Notes: generated by a model not told the origin, from the sequence alone. Shown: positions 53,620 through 62,893, counted from the stretch's first letter. The stretch: 64,000 nt of DNA from Nitrosomonas sp. Nm84 (GCF_003201565.1 NZ_QJJP01000018.1:1-64000), one strand, 5' to 3'. Program-made: numbers and translations.

Positions 53620-54036
53620 ATGCGTTATATGATCATCGTAAAAGCCAATAATGATTCGGAAGCAGGCGTCATGCCCAGCGAACCACTCATTGCGGCGATG
53701 GCGCAATTCCATGAAGAACTGGCTGCCGCAGGCGCATTACTGGACGCAAATGGTTTGCAGGCCAGTTCAAAGGGTTGGCGTATCCGCTACAGCGGCGGTA
53801 AGCGCACTTTGATCGATGGCCCGTTCACCGAAACCAAGGAGCTGATCGCCGGCTACACGTTGATTCAGGTGGCATCGAAGACTGAAGCGATCGAATGGAG
53901 CAAACGCTTCCCCAACCCTATTGGTGAAGGCTGCGATGCAGAAATCGAAGTGCGGCAATTGTTCGAGCTGGATGATTTTGAGCCGGGCGATGCTGTTGAG
54001 CGATTTCGTGAATTGGATGCCGGCAAATACGCCTGA
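53620..54036 (+). CDS. YCII-related DGPF-domain protein 3
   Basis: This 138-residue YCII protein has DGPFTETKELIAGYTLIQVA near residue 67 and a more divergent N-terminus (MRYMIIVKANNDSEAGVMPS) than the other two. The C-terminus (EIEVRQLFELDDFEPGDAVE) is typical of the longer YCII subgroup. It is the first gene after promoter P2 and leads a run of five genes on this strand. No function is established. Confidence 0.93.
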   Translation: MRYMIIVKANNDSEAGVMPSEPLIAAMAQFHEELAAAGALLDANGLQASSKGWRIRYSGGKRTLIDGPFTETKELIAGYTLIQVASKTEAIEWSKRFPNPIGEGCDAEIEVRQLFELDDFEPGDAVERFRELDAGKYA

Positions 54037-54082
54037 GCGACACCGCCTATTGATGTTAAACCGCAAAATAAAGGAGAAATGA

Positions 54083-54544
54083 ATGTCTCAAGTGAAACCG
54101 ATTCCCGAAGGTATGCATACCGTCACCCCGCATCTAATTTGTGCCGACGCCGCCAAAGCAATTGAGTTTTATAAACAAGCCTTCAACGCAACTGAAATGA
54201 TGCGGCTTGCAGGTCCTGGCGGCAAACTGATGCATGCCTGTGTACAAATCGGCGATTCGCTGGTCATGCTGGTCGATGAGAATCCGCAATGGGGTTGCGT
54301 CGGGCCGCTCGCACTAAAAGGCTCACCCGTAACAATTCATTTGCAAGTTGAAAATGTGGATGCAGTTTTTGCGCAGGCTGTCAAAGCCGGCGCCAAAGCC
54401 ACCATGCCTATCGAGAATATGTTCTGGGGCGACCGTTACGGCAGAATCGAAGATCCGTTCGGACATCAATGGTCGATTGCAACGCATGTCCGCGATGTTA
54501 GTACCGAGGAAACTCAACAAGCAGCAGAAAAAGGATGTGGTTGA
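54083..54544 (+). CDS. VOC-family (glyoxalase/PhnB-like) protein 1
   Basis: This 153-residue protein has the vicinal-oxygen-chelate fold typical of the PhnB-like subgroup: MHTVTPHLICADAAKAIEFY, then AFNATEMMRLAGPGGKLMHA, DAVFAQAVKAGAKATMPIEN and a C-terminal DPFGHQWSIATHV. Metal ligands are probably in HPxH-type positions, not all of which can be assigned by eye. It is 46 bp after the third YCII gene. Substrate unknown. Confidence 0.88.
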   Translation: MSQVKPIPEGMHTVTPHLICADAAKAIEFYKQAFNATEMMRLAGPGGKLMHACVQIGDSLVMLVDENPQWGCVGPLALKGSPVTIHLQVENVDAVFAQAVKAGAKATMPIENMFWGDRYGRIEDPFGHQWSIATHVRDVSTEETQQAAEKGCG

Positions 54545-54600
54545 ACGGTAACTACCAACGTTTGTGAGCAAGAAAACAATAACGAACAGAGGAGTATGTT

Positions 54601-54963
54601 ATGGGAAAATATGTAGATGGGTATGTTCTTCCATTGCCGCAAGATAGCCTGGAAGAATATAAGAAGATGGCCGATTTGGCCGGTTCGGTTTGGAAAGAGC
54701 ACGGCGCGCTGGAATATATCGAATGCGTGGGCGACGATCTCGATCAGCAGGAATTGATCTCATTCAAAACAGCGGCAGGCACCAAACAAAACGAGACCGT
54801 TGTGTTTGCATGGATCGTATTTGAATCGAAAGAACACCGTGATCAGGTCAATAAAGCAGTCATGGCCGATCCGCGTCTGGCATGTATGGCAAATCCCGAT
54901 GCAATGCTTTTTGATTGCAAGCGAATGGCATACGGTGGTTTTAAGGTAATTGTAAGTCATTAA
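54601..54963 (+). CDS. DUF1428-family protein
   Basis: This 120-residue protein matches DUF1428: MGKYVDGYVLPLPQDSLEEY, ADLAGSVWKEHGALEYIECV and VFAWIVFESKEHRDQVNKAV. The fold is a dimeric alpha/beta barrel like YCII and ABM proteins. It has no known reaction. GGAG lies just upstream of the ATG. It is a member of the sigma-factor-linked gene run. Confidence 0.9.
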   Translation: MGKYVDGYVLPLPQDSLEEYKKMADLAGSVWKEHGALEYIECVGDDLDQQELISFKTAAGTKQNETVVFAWIVFESKEHRDQVNKAVMADPRLACMANPDAMLFDCKRMAYGGFKVIVSH

Positions 54964-55023
54964 ATAATTTATTCAATTGCGTTACAAGATTATTTAAGAA
55001 CAGTCTTTGATAAGGAGAGAATC

Positions 55024-55623
55024 ATGCGTTATATGCAGTTTATACCCGTTTTTTCTTGTGCATTACTATTCACCTCCGCTGCCGTTGCAGATGACAAACA
55101 TGCACATAAACCGATGGATATGCAGGAAATGATGGCAGTTTACGAAAAATTGGCCACGCCTGGAGAGCCTCACAAACTATTGACCGGCCTCGCGGGTAGC
55201 TGGACGACCAAAACCAAAGAATGGATGGATCCACAAAAACCACCTGTAGAGTCCACTGGATCTTCTGATGGGAAGGTATTGTTAGACGGACGTTTCTTGC
55301 AACAAGAAAACAGTGGCAGTATGCACGGAAAACCTTACACAGGGATTTGGACTATTGGATATGACAATCTTCTCAAGCGATATGTGTCGACATGGATCGC
55401 TACGATGGGTACGGGCATTTTTCAGATGGATGGCACAGCCAGCGAAGACGGCAAGACCATCACCTTCACCGGGCAGCATGCGGAAGTGGGCGGAGGACAG
55501 ATGGCGCATCGCGCTATGTGGAAGGTTGTGGATAATAATACCCAGGAGTTTGTGATGTATGGTACTCATCATGGCAGCAAGGAAATGAAAATGCTGGAAA
55601 CCACTTATACGAGAAAACAATAA
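55024..55623 (+). CDS. Secreted DUF1579-family protein
   Basis: This 199-residue protein has a signal peptide (FIPVFSCALLFTSAAVADDK) with cleavage expected after AVA. The mature part is DUF1579-like: AGSWTTKTKEWMDPQKPPVE and DGRFLQQENSGSMHGKPYTG, ending in FVMYGTHHGSKEMKMLETTY. It is predicted periplasmic and lipocalin-like. AAGGAGAG precedes the ATG. Its presence in the cluster shows the regulon reaches the envelope. Function unknown. Confidence 0.9.
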   Translation: MRYMQFIPVFSCALLFTSAAVADDKHAHKPMDMQEMMAVYEKLATPGEPHKLLTGLAGSWTTKTKEWMDPQKPPVESTGSSDGKVLLDGRFLQQENSGSMHGKPYTGIWTIGYDNLLKRYVSTWIATMGTGIFQMDGTASEDGKTITFTGQHAEVGGGQMAHRAMWKVVDNNTQEFVMYGTHHGSKEMKMLETTYTRKQ

Positions 55624-55694
55624 GTTAGGATACTCAGTTGGCCGCATTCCAGCAAATGGGTGCGGCTTGAATATTTTTGGTGAGGTATAACGTC

Positions 55695-56165
55695 ATGCAA
55701 AAGATCACCCCTTGTTTATGGTTCGATCACCAAGCCGAGGAAGCGGCCAATTTTTACACGAAAATTTTTAACAATGCCAGCATCAAAAAGATTTCTCGGT
55801 ATGGAACAGCAGGTTTTGAGTTTCACGGTCAGCCGGAAGGTTCCGTCATGACAGTGGAATTTGAGCTCAATGGGCAAACATTTACCGCGCTCAATGGTGG
55901 GCCGACGTTTAAATTCAACGAAGCCATATCGTTTCAGGTATTCTGCAAAACACAAGACGAGGTGGATTATTATTGGAACAGACTTTCCGAAGGCGGTGAC
56001 GAGCAAGCGCAGCAATGCGGCTGGTTGAAAGATAAATTCGGTGTTTCTTGGCAAATTGTCCCTGAGGTGCTGGGCGAATTACTGAGCAATCCTGATTCCG
56101 AGAAATCCCAGAAAACGATGCAGGCCATGCTGCAAATGAAAAAAATCGATATTACTAAGCTATGA
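55695..56165 (+). CDS. VOC-family (PhnB-like, 3-dmu-9_3-mt type) protein 2
   Basis: This protein of about 156 residues starts MQKITPCLWFDHQAEEAANF and contains MTVEFELNGQTFTALNGGP, then GDEQAQQCGWLKDKFGVSWQ, all typical of the VOC subgroup once labelled 3-demethylubiquinone methyltransferase-like. It has no methyltransferase fold. It is the last gene of the run; no terminator with a U-tract on the plus strand was seen, though a strong hairpin follows 94 bp later. Confidence 0.9.
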   Translation: MQKITPCLWFDHQAEEAANFYTKIFNNASIKKISRYGTAGFEFHGQPEGSVMTVEFELNGQTFTALNGGPTFKFNEAISFQVFCKTQDEVDYYWNRLSEGGDEQAQQCGWLKDKFGVSWQIVPEVLGELLSNPDSEKSQKTMQAMLQMKKIDITKL

Positions 56166-56258
56166 AACAGCAATACTTGTCAACGCCACACGTTTAGTTA
56201 AAAACAGGTGCCAGCGCAGTCCATATGGTGGACCGTCGCCTTCAAATCTTATTCAAAA

Positions 56259-56284
56259 ATACCCCACTGCAGGCGGTGGGGTAT
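56259..56284 (-). terminator. Rho-independent terminator of the CHRD gene
   Basis: ATACCCCAC (56259-56267) and GTGGGGTAT (56276-56284) form a perfect 9-bp stem. On the minus strand the stem is followed by TTTTTG. It is 39 bp past the CHRD stop and may also slow transcription from the sigma-factor cluster on the other strand. Confidence 0.8.
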
Positions 56285-56322
56285 TAACAGGTTGTTGAAA
56301 ATGGGTACAAAATACACAACAT

Positions 56323-56961
56323 TCAACGTACTGGTGTTGCTGTCGTCAGAACAAAGGTGCCATTAGTGTAATTGAGCACGGCATCATAAACTTGTGCTCC
56401 TGCCTCCCCAGGTACGAGAACATTCGAGAGTGTGAGTTCGGAATTCTGGAAAACAGGGCCTGTTGCGCTCGCTCCGTTTGAAATCAACTGTGCCCTGATC
56501 TCACCTGCGCCAAAGAGGGTGCTGTGTATGTTGTAATACATCCGGCCCGCGATCAAGTCAGCTTCAATTGCAGTCACTTGATCAGCGGTGAGTGTTATCG
56601 AACCTGATACATTGCCTGAGTTTATCAGGGGCAAATCAGGAAGCGAAATAACGATAGCTGCCGAAGTACCCACTTCTGCAGGTCCGTGGATATGATTATT
56701 TCCTGCCGCGTGCGTTCGAGGTACGGCGCCATCCACCAGTTTCCAGTTAATATTGTAAGTTAACACCTTGGTACTGTTGTCATAGAATGCTGTTATCCTG
56801 CCATATCCGTTCGAATTCGGAGCAGGTGTAGGGACAGGCAAAGTAACCGCCTCTTGACTCGCTGTCAATGGCATTTCGATAAATGAGAAAACCTCGGCCA
56901 TAGCAACTCCCGAAAAACTTAACCCAGCAATTGCGGTTGCCAATAAAGTAGTTTTTTTCAT
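56323..56961 (-). CDS. Secreted CHRD-domain protein
   Basis: This 212-residue protein has a signal peptide (MKKTTLLATAIAGLSFSGVA ending AMA) and one CHRD domain: LTASQEAVTLPVPTPAPNSN, then GRITAFYDNSTKVLTYNINW, HIHGPAEVGTSAAIVI and MYYNIHSTLFGAGEIRAQL. CHRD proteins are extracytoplasmic beta-rich proteins of unclear role. ATG at 56961 has GGAGG upstream. The gene is alone, with its own terminator. Confidence 0.92.
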   Translation of the reverse strand: MKKTTLLATAIAGLSFSGVAMAEVFSFIEMPLTASQEAVTLPVPTPAPNSNGYGRITAFYDNSTKVLTYNINWKLVDGAVPRTHAAGNNHIHGPAEVGTSAAIVISLPDLPLINSGNVSGSITLTADQVTAIEADLIAGRMYYNIHSTLFGAGEIRAQLISNGASATGPVFQNSELTLSNVLVPGEAGAQVYDAVLNYTNGTFVLTTATPVR

Positions 56962-57426
56962 GCTAAAACCCTCCACAAGTAAATTGATATACCCTGTACT
57001 ACCGCCTTCAATTTATTCCAGCTTCCGATATGTGCTCATAAAATTCAAACTTAGTATTGCAAGGATAGAATAACTCATCTGTACACAAAGATATCAAGCA
57101 TTCCATTCCTGGAAGTTATATTACATGATTCTTCTCCTATAGTTATTGTGGAAAAATTGGTGGTGGTTTTAATCATGTAACAGACAATAAATAGCAGAAG
57201 ATCTCTCATATATCCGCTAAACTTGTGCACATCCAATCGCTCTAATAGGCCGTTGAAAAACATTTTCGAGGTAGCCGATACTCGGTAAAAACAGGCGGGA
57301 AAACGCAGCTTATGCGTAATCAGTGAGCATTCTGAGTCTGTTTTTAACACCATAGTGGCACCGTAGATAATTTTTTCAATCGCCCGTTAATGCGGATTAC
57401 TTCATTGTTCAATGGCAGAAAACTCA
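56962..57426. other. Intergenic region with possible insertion-sequence end
   Basis: About 465 bp without a convincing gene. The segment 57247-57352, read on the minus strand, gives CFYRVSATSKMFFNGLL in one frame. The sequence GGCCGTTGAAAAAC at its edge looks like the kind of short end found on insertion sequences, but no transposase fragment accompanies it. Confidence 0.35.
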
Positions 57427-57948
57427 ATGCGTACACTTTTTATTTCAATTATATTCAGCCTGGTGCTAATCACTCCCAGCTTGGCACATCAGCACATCCG
57501 CCCCGGGTTATGGGAAATCACGACCAAATCAGATTTGCTGGCGTTAGTGCCGCATATTCCCGCTGAGCAAATGCAGCAATTGAATAACTTCGCCAATCGC
57601 TATGGCCTCAAATTGCCAAAAATCGACAATGGCGCAGCCACTTCACATTTATGCATCACGCCGGAAATGGCGCAGCAGGAAATCCCTACTTATTTTTATG
57701 AAAATCGCTCCGGCTGTACCGTGCAAAATGCCACGCGTACCGGCAACAGCTACAAAATGGATTTGGTATGTTCAAACCAGCATTTCCAGGGTACCGGATC
57801 CGCACACGGTACATTTACCAATCCTGAGAATTTCTCGGGAAGCACTGAATTCGATAGTACCGTCAGCGGTAATCCGATCTTTGCTACGGCTGAAACTGTT
57901 GGCCGTTGGGTCGGTGAACGCTGTGTCGCGGTCAATCCACTGCAGTAG
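57427..57948 (+). CDS. DUF3617-family secreted protein
   Basis: This 173-residue protein begins with a signal peptide (MRTLFISIIFSLVLITPSLA) and continues HQHIRPGLWEITTKSDLLA, the DUF3617 hallmark. Conserved cysteines occur in ATSHLCITPEMAQ, NRSGCTVQN, and near the end in GERCVAV. The fold is beta-rich and periplasmic; function is unknown. The ATG at 57427 is preferred over one at 57412 because it puts the hydrophobic core at the usual place. It precedes the porin gene by about 90 bp. Confidence 0.85.
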   Translation: MRTLFISIIFSLVLITPSLAHQHIRPGLWEITTKSDLLALVPHIPAEQMQQLNNFANRYGLKLPKIDNGAATSHLCITPEMAQQEIPTYFYENRSGCTVQNATRTGNSYKMDLVCSNQHFQGTGSAHGTFTNPENFSGSTEFDSTVSGNPIFATAETVGRWVGERCVAVNPLQ

Positions 57949-58038
57949 CGCCAGCGCCATGCACTCGTCTCAAGCAGCTATATAATTTGACACGTTTTAT
58001 TCGTCAGGTGATAGCACGTGTCAGCGAACAAATAAAAC

Positions 58039-59331
58039 ATGGAAAGCATGATAAAACTTTGTGGTGCCGTGATGCTGATCAACCTAAGCATTGCGTCATG
58101 CCACGCCTTCAATATCACCTATAAAGGTGGCCCCAGAATCAAGAGTGATGATGGTAATTTTGAGATAGGACTCAACGGCCGCGGACATTTCGATGGCCAC
58201 GTATTGTACTCGGATCATGCCAATCCCGATTATCCGGCATTCGGTAGTCAACTTATCAAAGGCAATGATCGCGATGGATCCAATTGGCGCAGAACCTACG
58301 CCACAATAACCGGAAGATTTCATAGCATCAATTTTAAGTTTGAGAACGACTTTGCTGTGAATGCGGCCAGCCCATTCCCTCACAGCCTGCGCGAAGCCTG
58401 GGTATCCACCCAGCTAGGGCCCGGTCAGCTGACACTCGGGCAATTCAAGCCCTATCGCGGCCTGGAAGAAATAACCAGTTCCAATGAAATTACCCTGATG
58501 GAACGCCCATCGACTTCATCGACCGGAATCTACAGCGGACGGCAATTCTTAACCGGCATCGGTTATCGATCCATGCTCAGAGACAATCTTGGCATGGGCA
58601 TTCATGTGATGAGCCTGTCGCACTTCGGCTTGCCGCTTGAAGGCATCACATATGGCGGGCGCGCTGTTTGGTTGCCTTTAGATAAAGATGGTAACAGGCT
58701 GCATCTTGGATTTTCTATCAGCAGAGATACTTCCAATAAAGATTCACTGCCCGCCAGGATCGTCGATGTCTATGGTGGACGGCTGGGCGTCACGCAATCC
58801 TTGGGAGTCGCAGGAGCAGGCTTCGGCGCACCGCATAGCAATAGTCAGTCGACTTTCTCTGCAGAGGCCGCTTACGCTATCGGACCGCTCACATTGCAAG
58901 GGGAATATGCACTATCGCGGTTGGATAACACACACCAAGTCAATGGCAACTTAAGAAATTCCATCATTCATGCTTATTATGCACAGGCAAGCTGGTTTGT
59001 GACGGGAGAACATGCGATTTATAGAAAGGATCGCGGCGCTTTCGGCAAACCTCAGCCGAGTGGCAAATGGGGAGCGTTGGAACTTGTCGGGCGCTATGAT
59101 CTTGCCGAAAATATCGATCAAAGTCTCATTGCCAATCCCTGTGGAACGGGTACTTCAAAATGCCAGGTTCAGGTCATCACATTCGGTGTTAACTGGTACC
59201 CTTATCAGGGTATCCGTTTTATGCTGAACTATTATCTGTCGGAAGCCATGATGGGCCATACCGGTTCTGGCACGCCAGAACGGAACGATAATTTGTCAGC
59301 AATTTCCGTACGCACACAAATAAGCTTCTGA
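58039..59331 (+). CDS. Outer membrane porin, OprO/OprP (phosphate-selective) family
   Basis: This 430-residue outer membrane protein has an N-terminal signal sequence (CGAVMLINLSIASCHAF) and a 16-strand-type barrel of the OprP/OprO family: NFEIGLNGRGHFDGHVLY near residue 40, FHSINFKFENDFAV, LREAWVSTQLGPGQLTLGQF and a closing strand ending in ISVRTQISF with terminal Phe. Family members pass phosphate or polyphosphate, but related ones pass other small anions. No pho box was recognised upstream. Confidence 0.88.
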   Translation: MESMIKLCGAVMLINLSIASCHAFNITYKGGPRIKSDDGNFEIGLNGRGHFDGHVLYSDHANPDYPAFGSQLIKGNDRDGSNWRRTYATITGRFHSINFKFENDFAVNAASPFPHSLREAWVSTQLGPGQLTLGQFKPYRGLEEITSSNEITLMERPSTSSTGIYSGRQFLTGIGYRSMLRDNLGMGIHVMSLSHFGLPLEGITYGGRAVWLPLDKDGNRLHLGFSISRDTSNKDSLPARIVDVYGGRLGVTQSLGVAGAGFGAPHSNSQSTFSAEAAYAIGPLTLQGEYALSRLDNTHQVNGNLRNSIIHAYYAQASWFVTGEHAIYRKDRGAFGKPQPSGKWGALELVGRYDLAENIDQSLIANPCGTGTSKCQVQVITFGVNWYPYQGIRFMLNYYLSEAMMGHTGSGTPERNDNLSAISVRTQISF

Positions 59332-59610
59332 TTAATAAAATACCACAGATCTATCTTGAGCATTTCAAAAGCCAGATCGTGGCAGCAATTTCTCGTATAA
59401 CTAAAAATTTATTCCAAAGCGGCGCAGCATAAGGCATAAGAATTCGCCAAGCGTGCTTGACAAAATTGTTAAAGCGCGCAAGATTCGATAGGAGTTAAGA
59501 ATTTTCATTTCATTATCATCTGACTGGAAAATCTGTTATGTGCAAATTGGTCATACGAGACCATGAATTATGAATTCAGCTATTTTTGTACAAAAATAAA
59601 GGAGAAGACT

Positions 59611-60060
59611 ATGACCGTCGGTGAAATTTGCAATCGTGAAGTAATCGTGATTCAGCGGGATGCGACCATTGTGGAAGCAGCTCGATTGATGCGTCAGTAT
59701 CATGTGGGCGCTGTCATCGTTGTCGACAAACATAGTGATCGCCAAATACCGGTAGGCATTGTGACTGACCGCGACCTTGTGGTGGAGGTTTTGGCGACGG
59801 AATTGGATGAAACCGTCATCACCGTCGGGGACATCATGACGCCGGAAGTATTCACAGTAAAAGAAAGCGCCTCAACGCATGATGCGATTGAGTTGATGCG
59901 CCGCAAGACCAGTCGGCGCTTACCAGTTGTGAATGAAACCGGTGAACTGGTCGGCATACTGACTTTGGATGATGCATTGCAAATAGTATCCGAAGAATTA
60001 CTTGATCTTGCCAAATTGGTCAGGTACGAGCAAAAAAAAGAAGTACGGCATCGCCCATAA
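59611..60060 (+). CDS. CBS-domain pair protein
   Basis: This 149-residue protein consists of two CBS motifs: MTVGEICNREVIVIQRDATI with VGAVIVVDK in the first, and VGDIMTPEVFTVKESASTHD with SRRLPVVNETGELVGILTLD in the second. It should bind adenosine nucleotides as a homodimer. The ATG at 59611 with AAAGGAG upstream is preferred over 59563. It stands alone between the porin and lon. Confidence 0.92.
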   Translation: MTVGEICNREVIVIQRDATIVEAARLMRQYHVGAVIVVDKHSDRQIPVGIVTDRDLVVEVLATELDETVITVGDIMTPEVFTVKESASTHDAIELMRRKTSRRLPVVNETGELVGILTLDDALQIVSEELLDLAKLVRYEQKKEVRHRP

Positions 60061-60363
60061 TAGCGAGGGATTTCAGGCAAGCGGAAAATTATACTCAACC
60101 TGGAAACTTCAGTGAGATGAGGTTCCCAAGAAGTCTCTGAATAACTGTCATTTCGAGCATAGCGAAAATCTATGCGGTTGGTTTGCAAATATTCCCAAAC
60201 CATATTCGGAATGACAAAAATGAGTTATTTAGACATTTCCGAGGTTTATTGCGCAGTTGTATTGAATAATAGCGAAGGGTTTTACTTGAATTTCTAGCGA
60301 AGCACTCAAATATTCCATAAGAATATTAAAACCAGCCTTTAAATTCCTGGAGGAAGAGTTGCT
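60061..60363. other. Gap before lon holding a dispersed repeat
   Basis: About 300 bp with the second copy of the MITE-like repeat (60135-60218). No gene was found. CTGGAGGAAGAG just before 60364 is the lon ribosome binding site. Confidence 0.6.
60135..60218. repeat. Dispersed MITE-like repeat, copy 2
   Basis: Reverse-complement relative of 49258-49342. Shared parts are CTGAATAACTGTCATTTCGA and GAGCATAGCGA at one end and TTCGGAATGACAAA at the other; the centre has diverged. Its terminal parts are inverted relative to each other, so a transcript would fold into a hairpin. Confidence 0.85.
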
Positions 60364-62739
60364 ATGGAACTGTCTACCACCACCAAATTCGAGTTGCCTG
60401 CTGATGTCGTCGCATTGGTACCCATGCGTAACGTTGTGCTGTTTCCCCATGTACTAATGCCCATCACGGTTGGTCGAGTCAAATCAATCGCTGCCATTGA
60501 ACACGCACTGCGATCCCAAGCACCCATCGGCATCGTTTTACAGAAAGATTCCACCATCGATAATCCGGGATTTGACACATTGTGCAGCATCGGTACGATC
60601 GCCAATGTCGTGCGCCACGTTGCATCGGAAGATGGCACGCATCATGCCGTATGCCAAGGGATGGAACGTTTTCAAATTGAAGAGATTATCGAAGGCTATC
60701 CATTCATTGCCGCGCGAATAAAACGCATCCAGGAATCGACGCATATCGCAACGCAAACAGAAGCACTCACATTGCAATTACGCGAACGCGCGATCGAAAT
60801 CCTGTCGCTATTGCCGGGCGTACCGGCAGAACTCGCACACGCATTGCAAGCGACGCGCACACCATCACACTTGGCCGACATCACTGCCAGCTTGCTCGAT
60901 ACCGAAATCAGCGAAAAACAAATGCTGCTCGAGACGATCAATATCGAAGAGCGGTTGCAGAAGGTGCTACAGATTCTGACTCGCCGCATTGAAGTGCTAA
61001 GGCTATCGCAGGAAATCGGTGAGCGCACCAAAGAACAGATGGAAGATCGCGAACGTAAGTATTTATTACGTGAACAGCTAAAAGCGATCCAAAAAGAATT
61101 GGGTGAAGACGGTGAAGATGATCAGGAAATTGCGCAATTGGACCAAGCGATTACCGATGCCGGCATGCCCAGCGACATCGAAGCGCAAGCGCGTAAGGAA
61201 TTACATCGGTTGCAGCGCATGTCGAGCGCATCCAGTGAGTATTCGATGCTACATACTTATCTGGAATGGATGACCGAATTGCCATGGCGCTTGCCTGAAG
61301 AAGCACCGATCGACCTGAATGCTGCGCGCCAAATCCTGGAAGCCGATCATTTTGGGCTGGAACGCATCAAACAGCGCATTATCGAGTTTCTCGCTGTGCA
61401 AAAACTGAAGCCCCAGGGCCGCGCGCCTATTTTGTGTTTTGTCGGCCCGCCGGGCGTAGGCAAGACCTCATTGGGCCAAAGCATCGCGCGCGCCTTGCAG
61501 CGGCCGTTCGTGCGTGTGTCATTAGGCGGCGTACATGATGAAGCTGAAATGCGCGGCCATCGCCGCACCTATGTCGGCGCCATGCCGGGCAATATCGTGC
61601 AAAGTTTACGCAAGGCCGGTGCGCGCAACTGCGTCATGATGCTCGATGAAATCGATAAAATGACTGCCAGCATACAGGGCGATCCGTCTGCTGCGCTGCT
61701 GGAAATTCTCGATCCGGAGCAGAATTCGACTTTTCGCGATAATTATCTGGGCGTACCGTTTGACTTAAGCCGGGTGATTTTCATTGCCACCGCGAATGTC
61801 ATCGACAATGTGCCGCCACCAGTACGCGATCGCATGGAAATTATTGATTTGCCCGGCTATACGCAAGAGGAAAAACTGCAAATTGCGCTGCGGTATTTGG
61901 TACAGCGCCAGAGCGAAGCGAACGGCTTGCGCGAGGACCAGTGCACACTGACACCCACAACACTGGGTAGTATTATTGCGGATTACACCCGGGAAGCCGG
62001 TGTTCGTCAGCTCGAGCGGGAAATCGGCCGGGTGATGCGACATGCAGCCTTGCGCATTGCGGAAGGCGAACAGCAGCAAGTACACATTGATGAAACGGCA
62101 CTGGACGCCATTTTGGGTGCGAAAAAATTCGAGCATGAGCTGGCGCTGCATACGGATTTACCCGGGGTCGCTACGGGTCTGGCCTGGACACCGGTGGGTG
62201 GCGACATTCTGTTTATTGAAGCCACACGGGTCAACGGTTCCGGGCGGCTGATTCTGACCGGACAACTGGGCGATGTCATGAAAGAAAGCGCGCAAGCAGC
62301 GCTTACCTTGATCAAGGCACGCGCCAGCGATCTCAATATTCCGATATCGTTGTTTGATGGCATTGATGTGCACCTACATGTGCCGGCAGGTGCCATTCCC
62401 AAAGACGGGCCGAGCGCAGGTGTCGCGATGTTCATCGCGCTTGCCTCATTGTTTAGCAATCGACCGGTGCGCCACGATGTTGCAATGACCGGCGAAATTA
62501 GTCTGCGCGGATTGGTACTGCCGGTAGGCGGCATCAAAGAAAAGATATTGGCGGCACAGCGCGCCGGCCTGCAAACAGTTTTGCTACCTGCGCGCAACCA
62601 AAAGGATCTGCGTGACGTACCCGAAGCAACGCGCACGGCCATGCAGTTTATTTTGTTGGAAACCGCAGATGATGCCATTCAAGCTGCATTAAACAAAACC
62701 GGAACACATGCTTCAGTTCCGGCGTTTAAGTTGGTGTAA
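60364..62739 (+). CDS. lon: ATP-dependent Lon protease
   Basis: This 791-residue cytosolic protease degrades misfolded and regulatory proteins. It has an N-terminal substrate domain (VALVPMRNVVLFPHVLMPIT), a coiled coil with LLREQLKAIQKELGEDGEDD, an AAA module with Walker A CFVGPPGVGKTSLG near residue 360 and Walker B NCVMMLDEIDKM, and a C-terminal Ser-Lys protease with PKDGPSAGVAMF (catalytic Ser) and VGGIKEKILAAQRAG (catalytic Lys). Length is close to standard. It is monocistronic with a clear terminator; no clpX neighbour is seen, so another lon may exist elsewhere. Confidence 0.97.
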   Translation: MELSTTTKFELPADVVALVPMRNVVLFPHVLMPITVGRVKSIAAIEHALRSQAPIGIVLQKDSTIDNPGFDTLCSIGTIANVVRHVASEDGTHHAVCQGMERFQIEEIIEGYPFIAARIKRIQESTHIATQTEALTLQLRERAIEILSLLPGVPAELAHALQATRTPSHLADITASLLDTEISEKQMLLETINIEERLQKVLQILTRRIEVLRLSQEIGERTKEQMEDRERKYLLREQLKAIQKELGEDGEDDQEIAQLDQAITDAGMPSDIEAQARKELHRLQRMSSASSEYSMLHTYLEWMTELPWRLPEEAPIDLNAARQILEADHFGLERIKQRIIEFLAVQKLKPQGRAPILCFVGPPGVGKTSLGQSIARALQRPFVRVSLGGVHDEAEMRGHRRTYVGAMPGNIVQSLRKAGARNCVMMLDEIDKMTASIQGDPSAALLEILDPEQNSTFRDNYLGVPFDLSRVIFIATANVIDNVPPPVRDRMEIIDLPGYTQEEKLQIALRYLVQRQSEANGLREDQCTLTPTTLGSIIADYTREAGVRQLEREIGRVMRHAALRIAEGEQQQVHIDETALDAILGAKKFEHELALHTDLPGVATGLAWTPVGGDILFIEATRVNGSGRLILTGQLGDVMKESAQAALTLIKARASDLNIPISLFDGIDVHLHVPAGAIPKDGPSAGVAMFIALASLFSNRPVRHDVAMTGEISLRGLVLPVGGIKEKILAAQRAGLQTVLLPARNQKDLRDVPEATRTAMQFILLETADDAIQAALNKTGTHASVPAFKLV

Positions 62740-62747
62740 GTATCGCA

Positions 62748-62789
62748 AAATGAAGCGGCAATTTGCCACATTGTCGTTTCATTTTTTTT
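62748..62789 (+). terminator. Rho-independent terminator of lon
   Basis: AAATGAAGCGGCAA (62748-62761) pairs with TTGTCGTTTCATTT (62771-62784) with two G-U type positions, followed by eight T. It begins 8 bp past the lon stop codon. Confidence 0.88.
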
Positions 62790-62893
62790 GGGTTACATTA
62801 TTGATTGAAAGCAAGTCGATGCGCTTTTGTTATATTCTTGTCATATAGTCTTGCTATCCTGGAATTATCACCTTACGTAAGGAGTGAATTCAA

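Noticed and set aside
52702-54066. Long minus-strand frames opposite the YCII genes
   Set aside because: They are shadows of strongly conserved plus-strand genes and encode no recognisable protein.
55677-55694. Upstream start for the last VOC gene
   Set aside because: The extra MVRYNV residues are not in the family; the ATG at 55695 gives the normal N-terminus.
57075-57353. 92-residue minus-strand protein with FFNGLL
   Set aside because: It has no start-site support or domain and looks like translation across a decayed insertion-sequence end.
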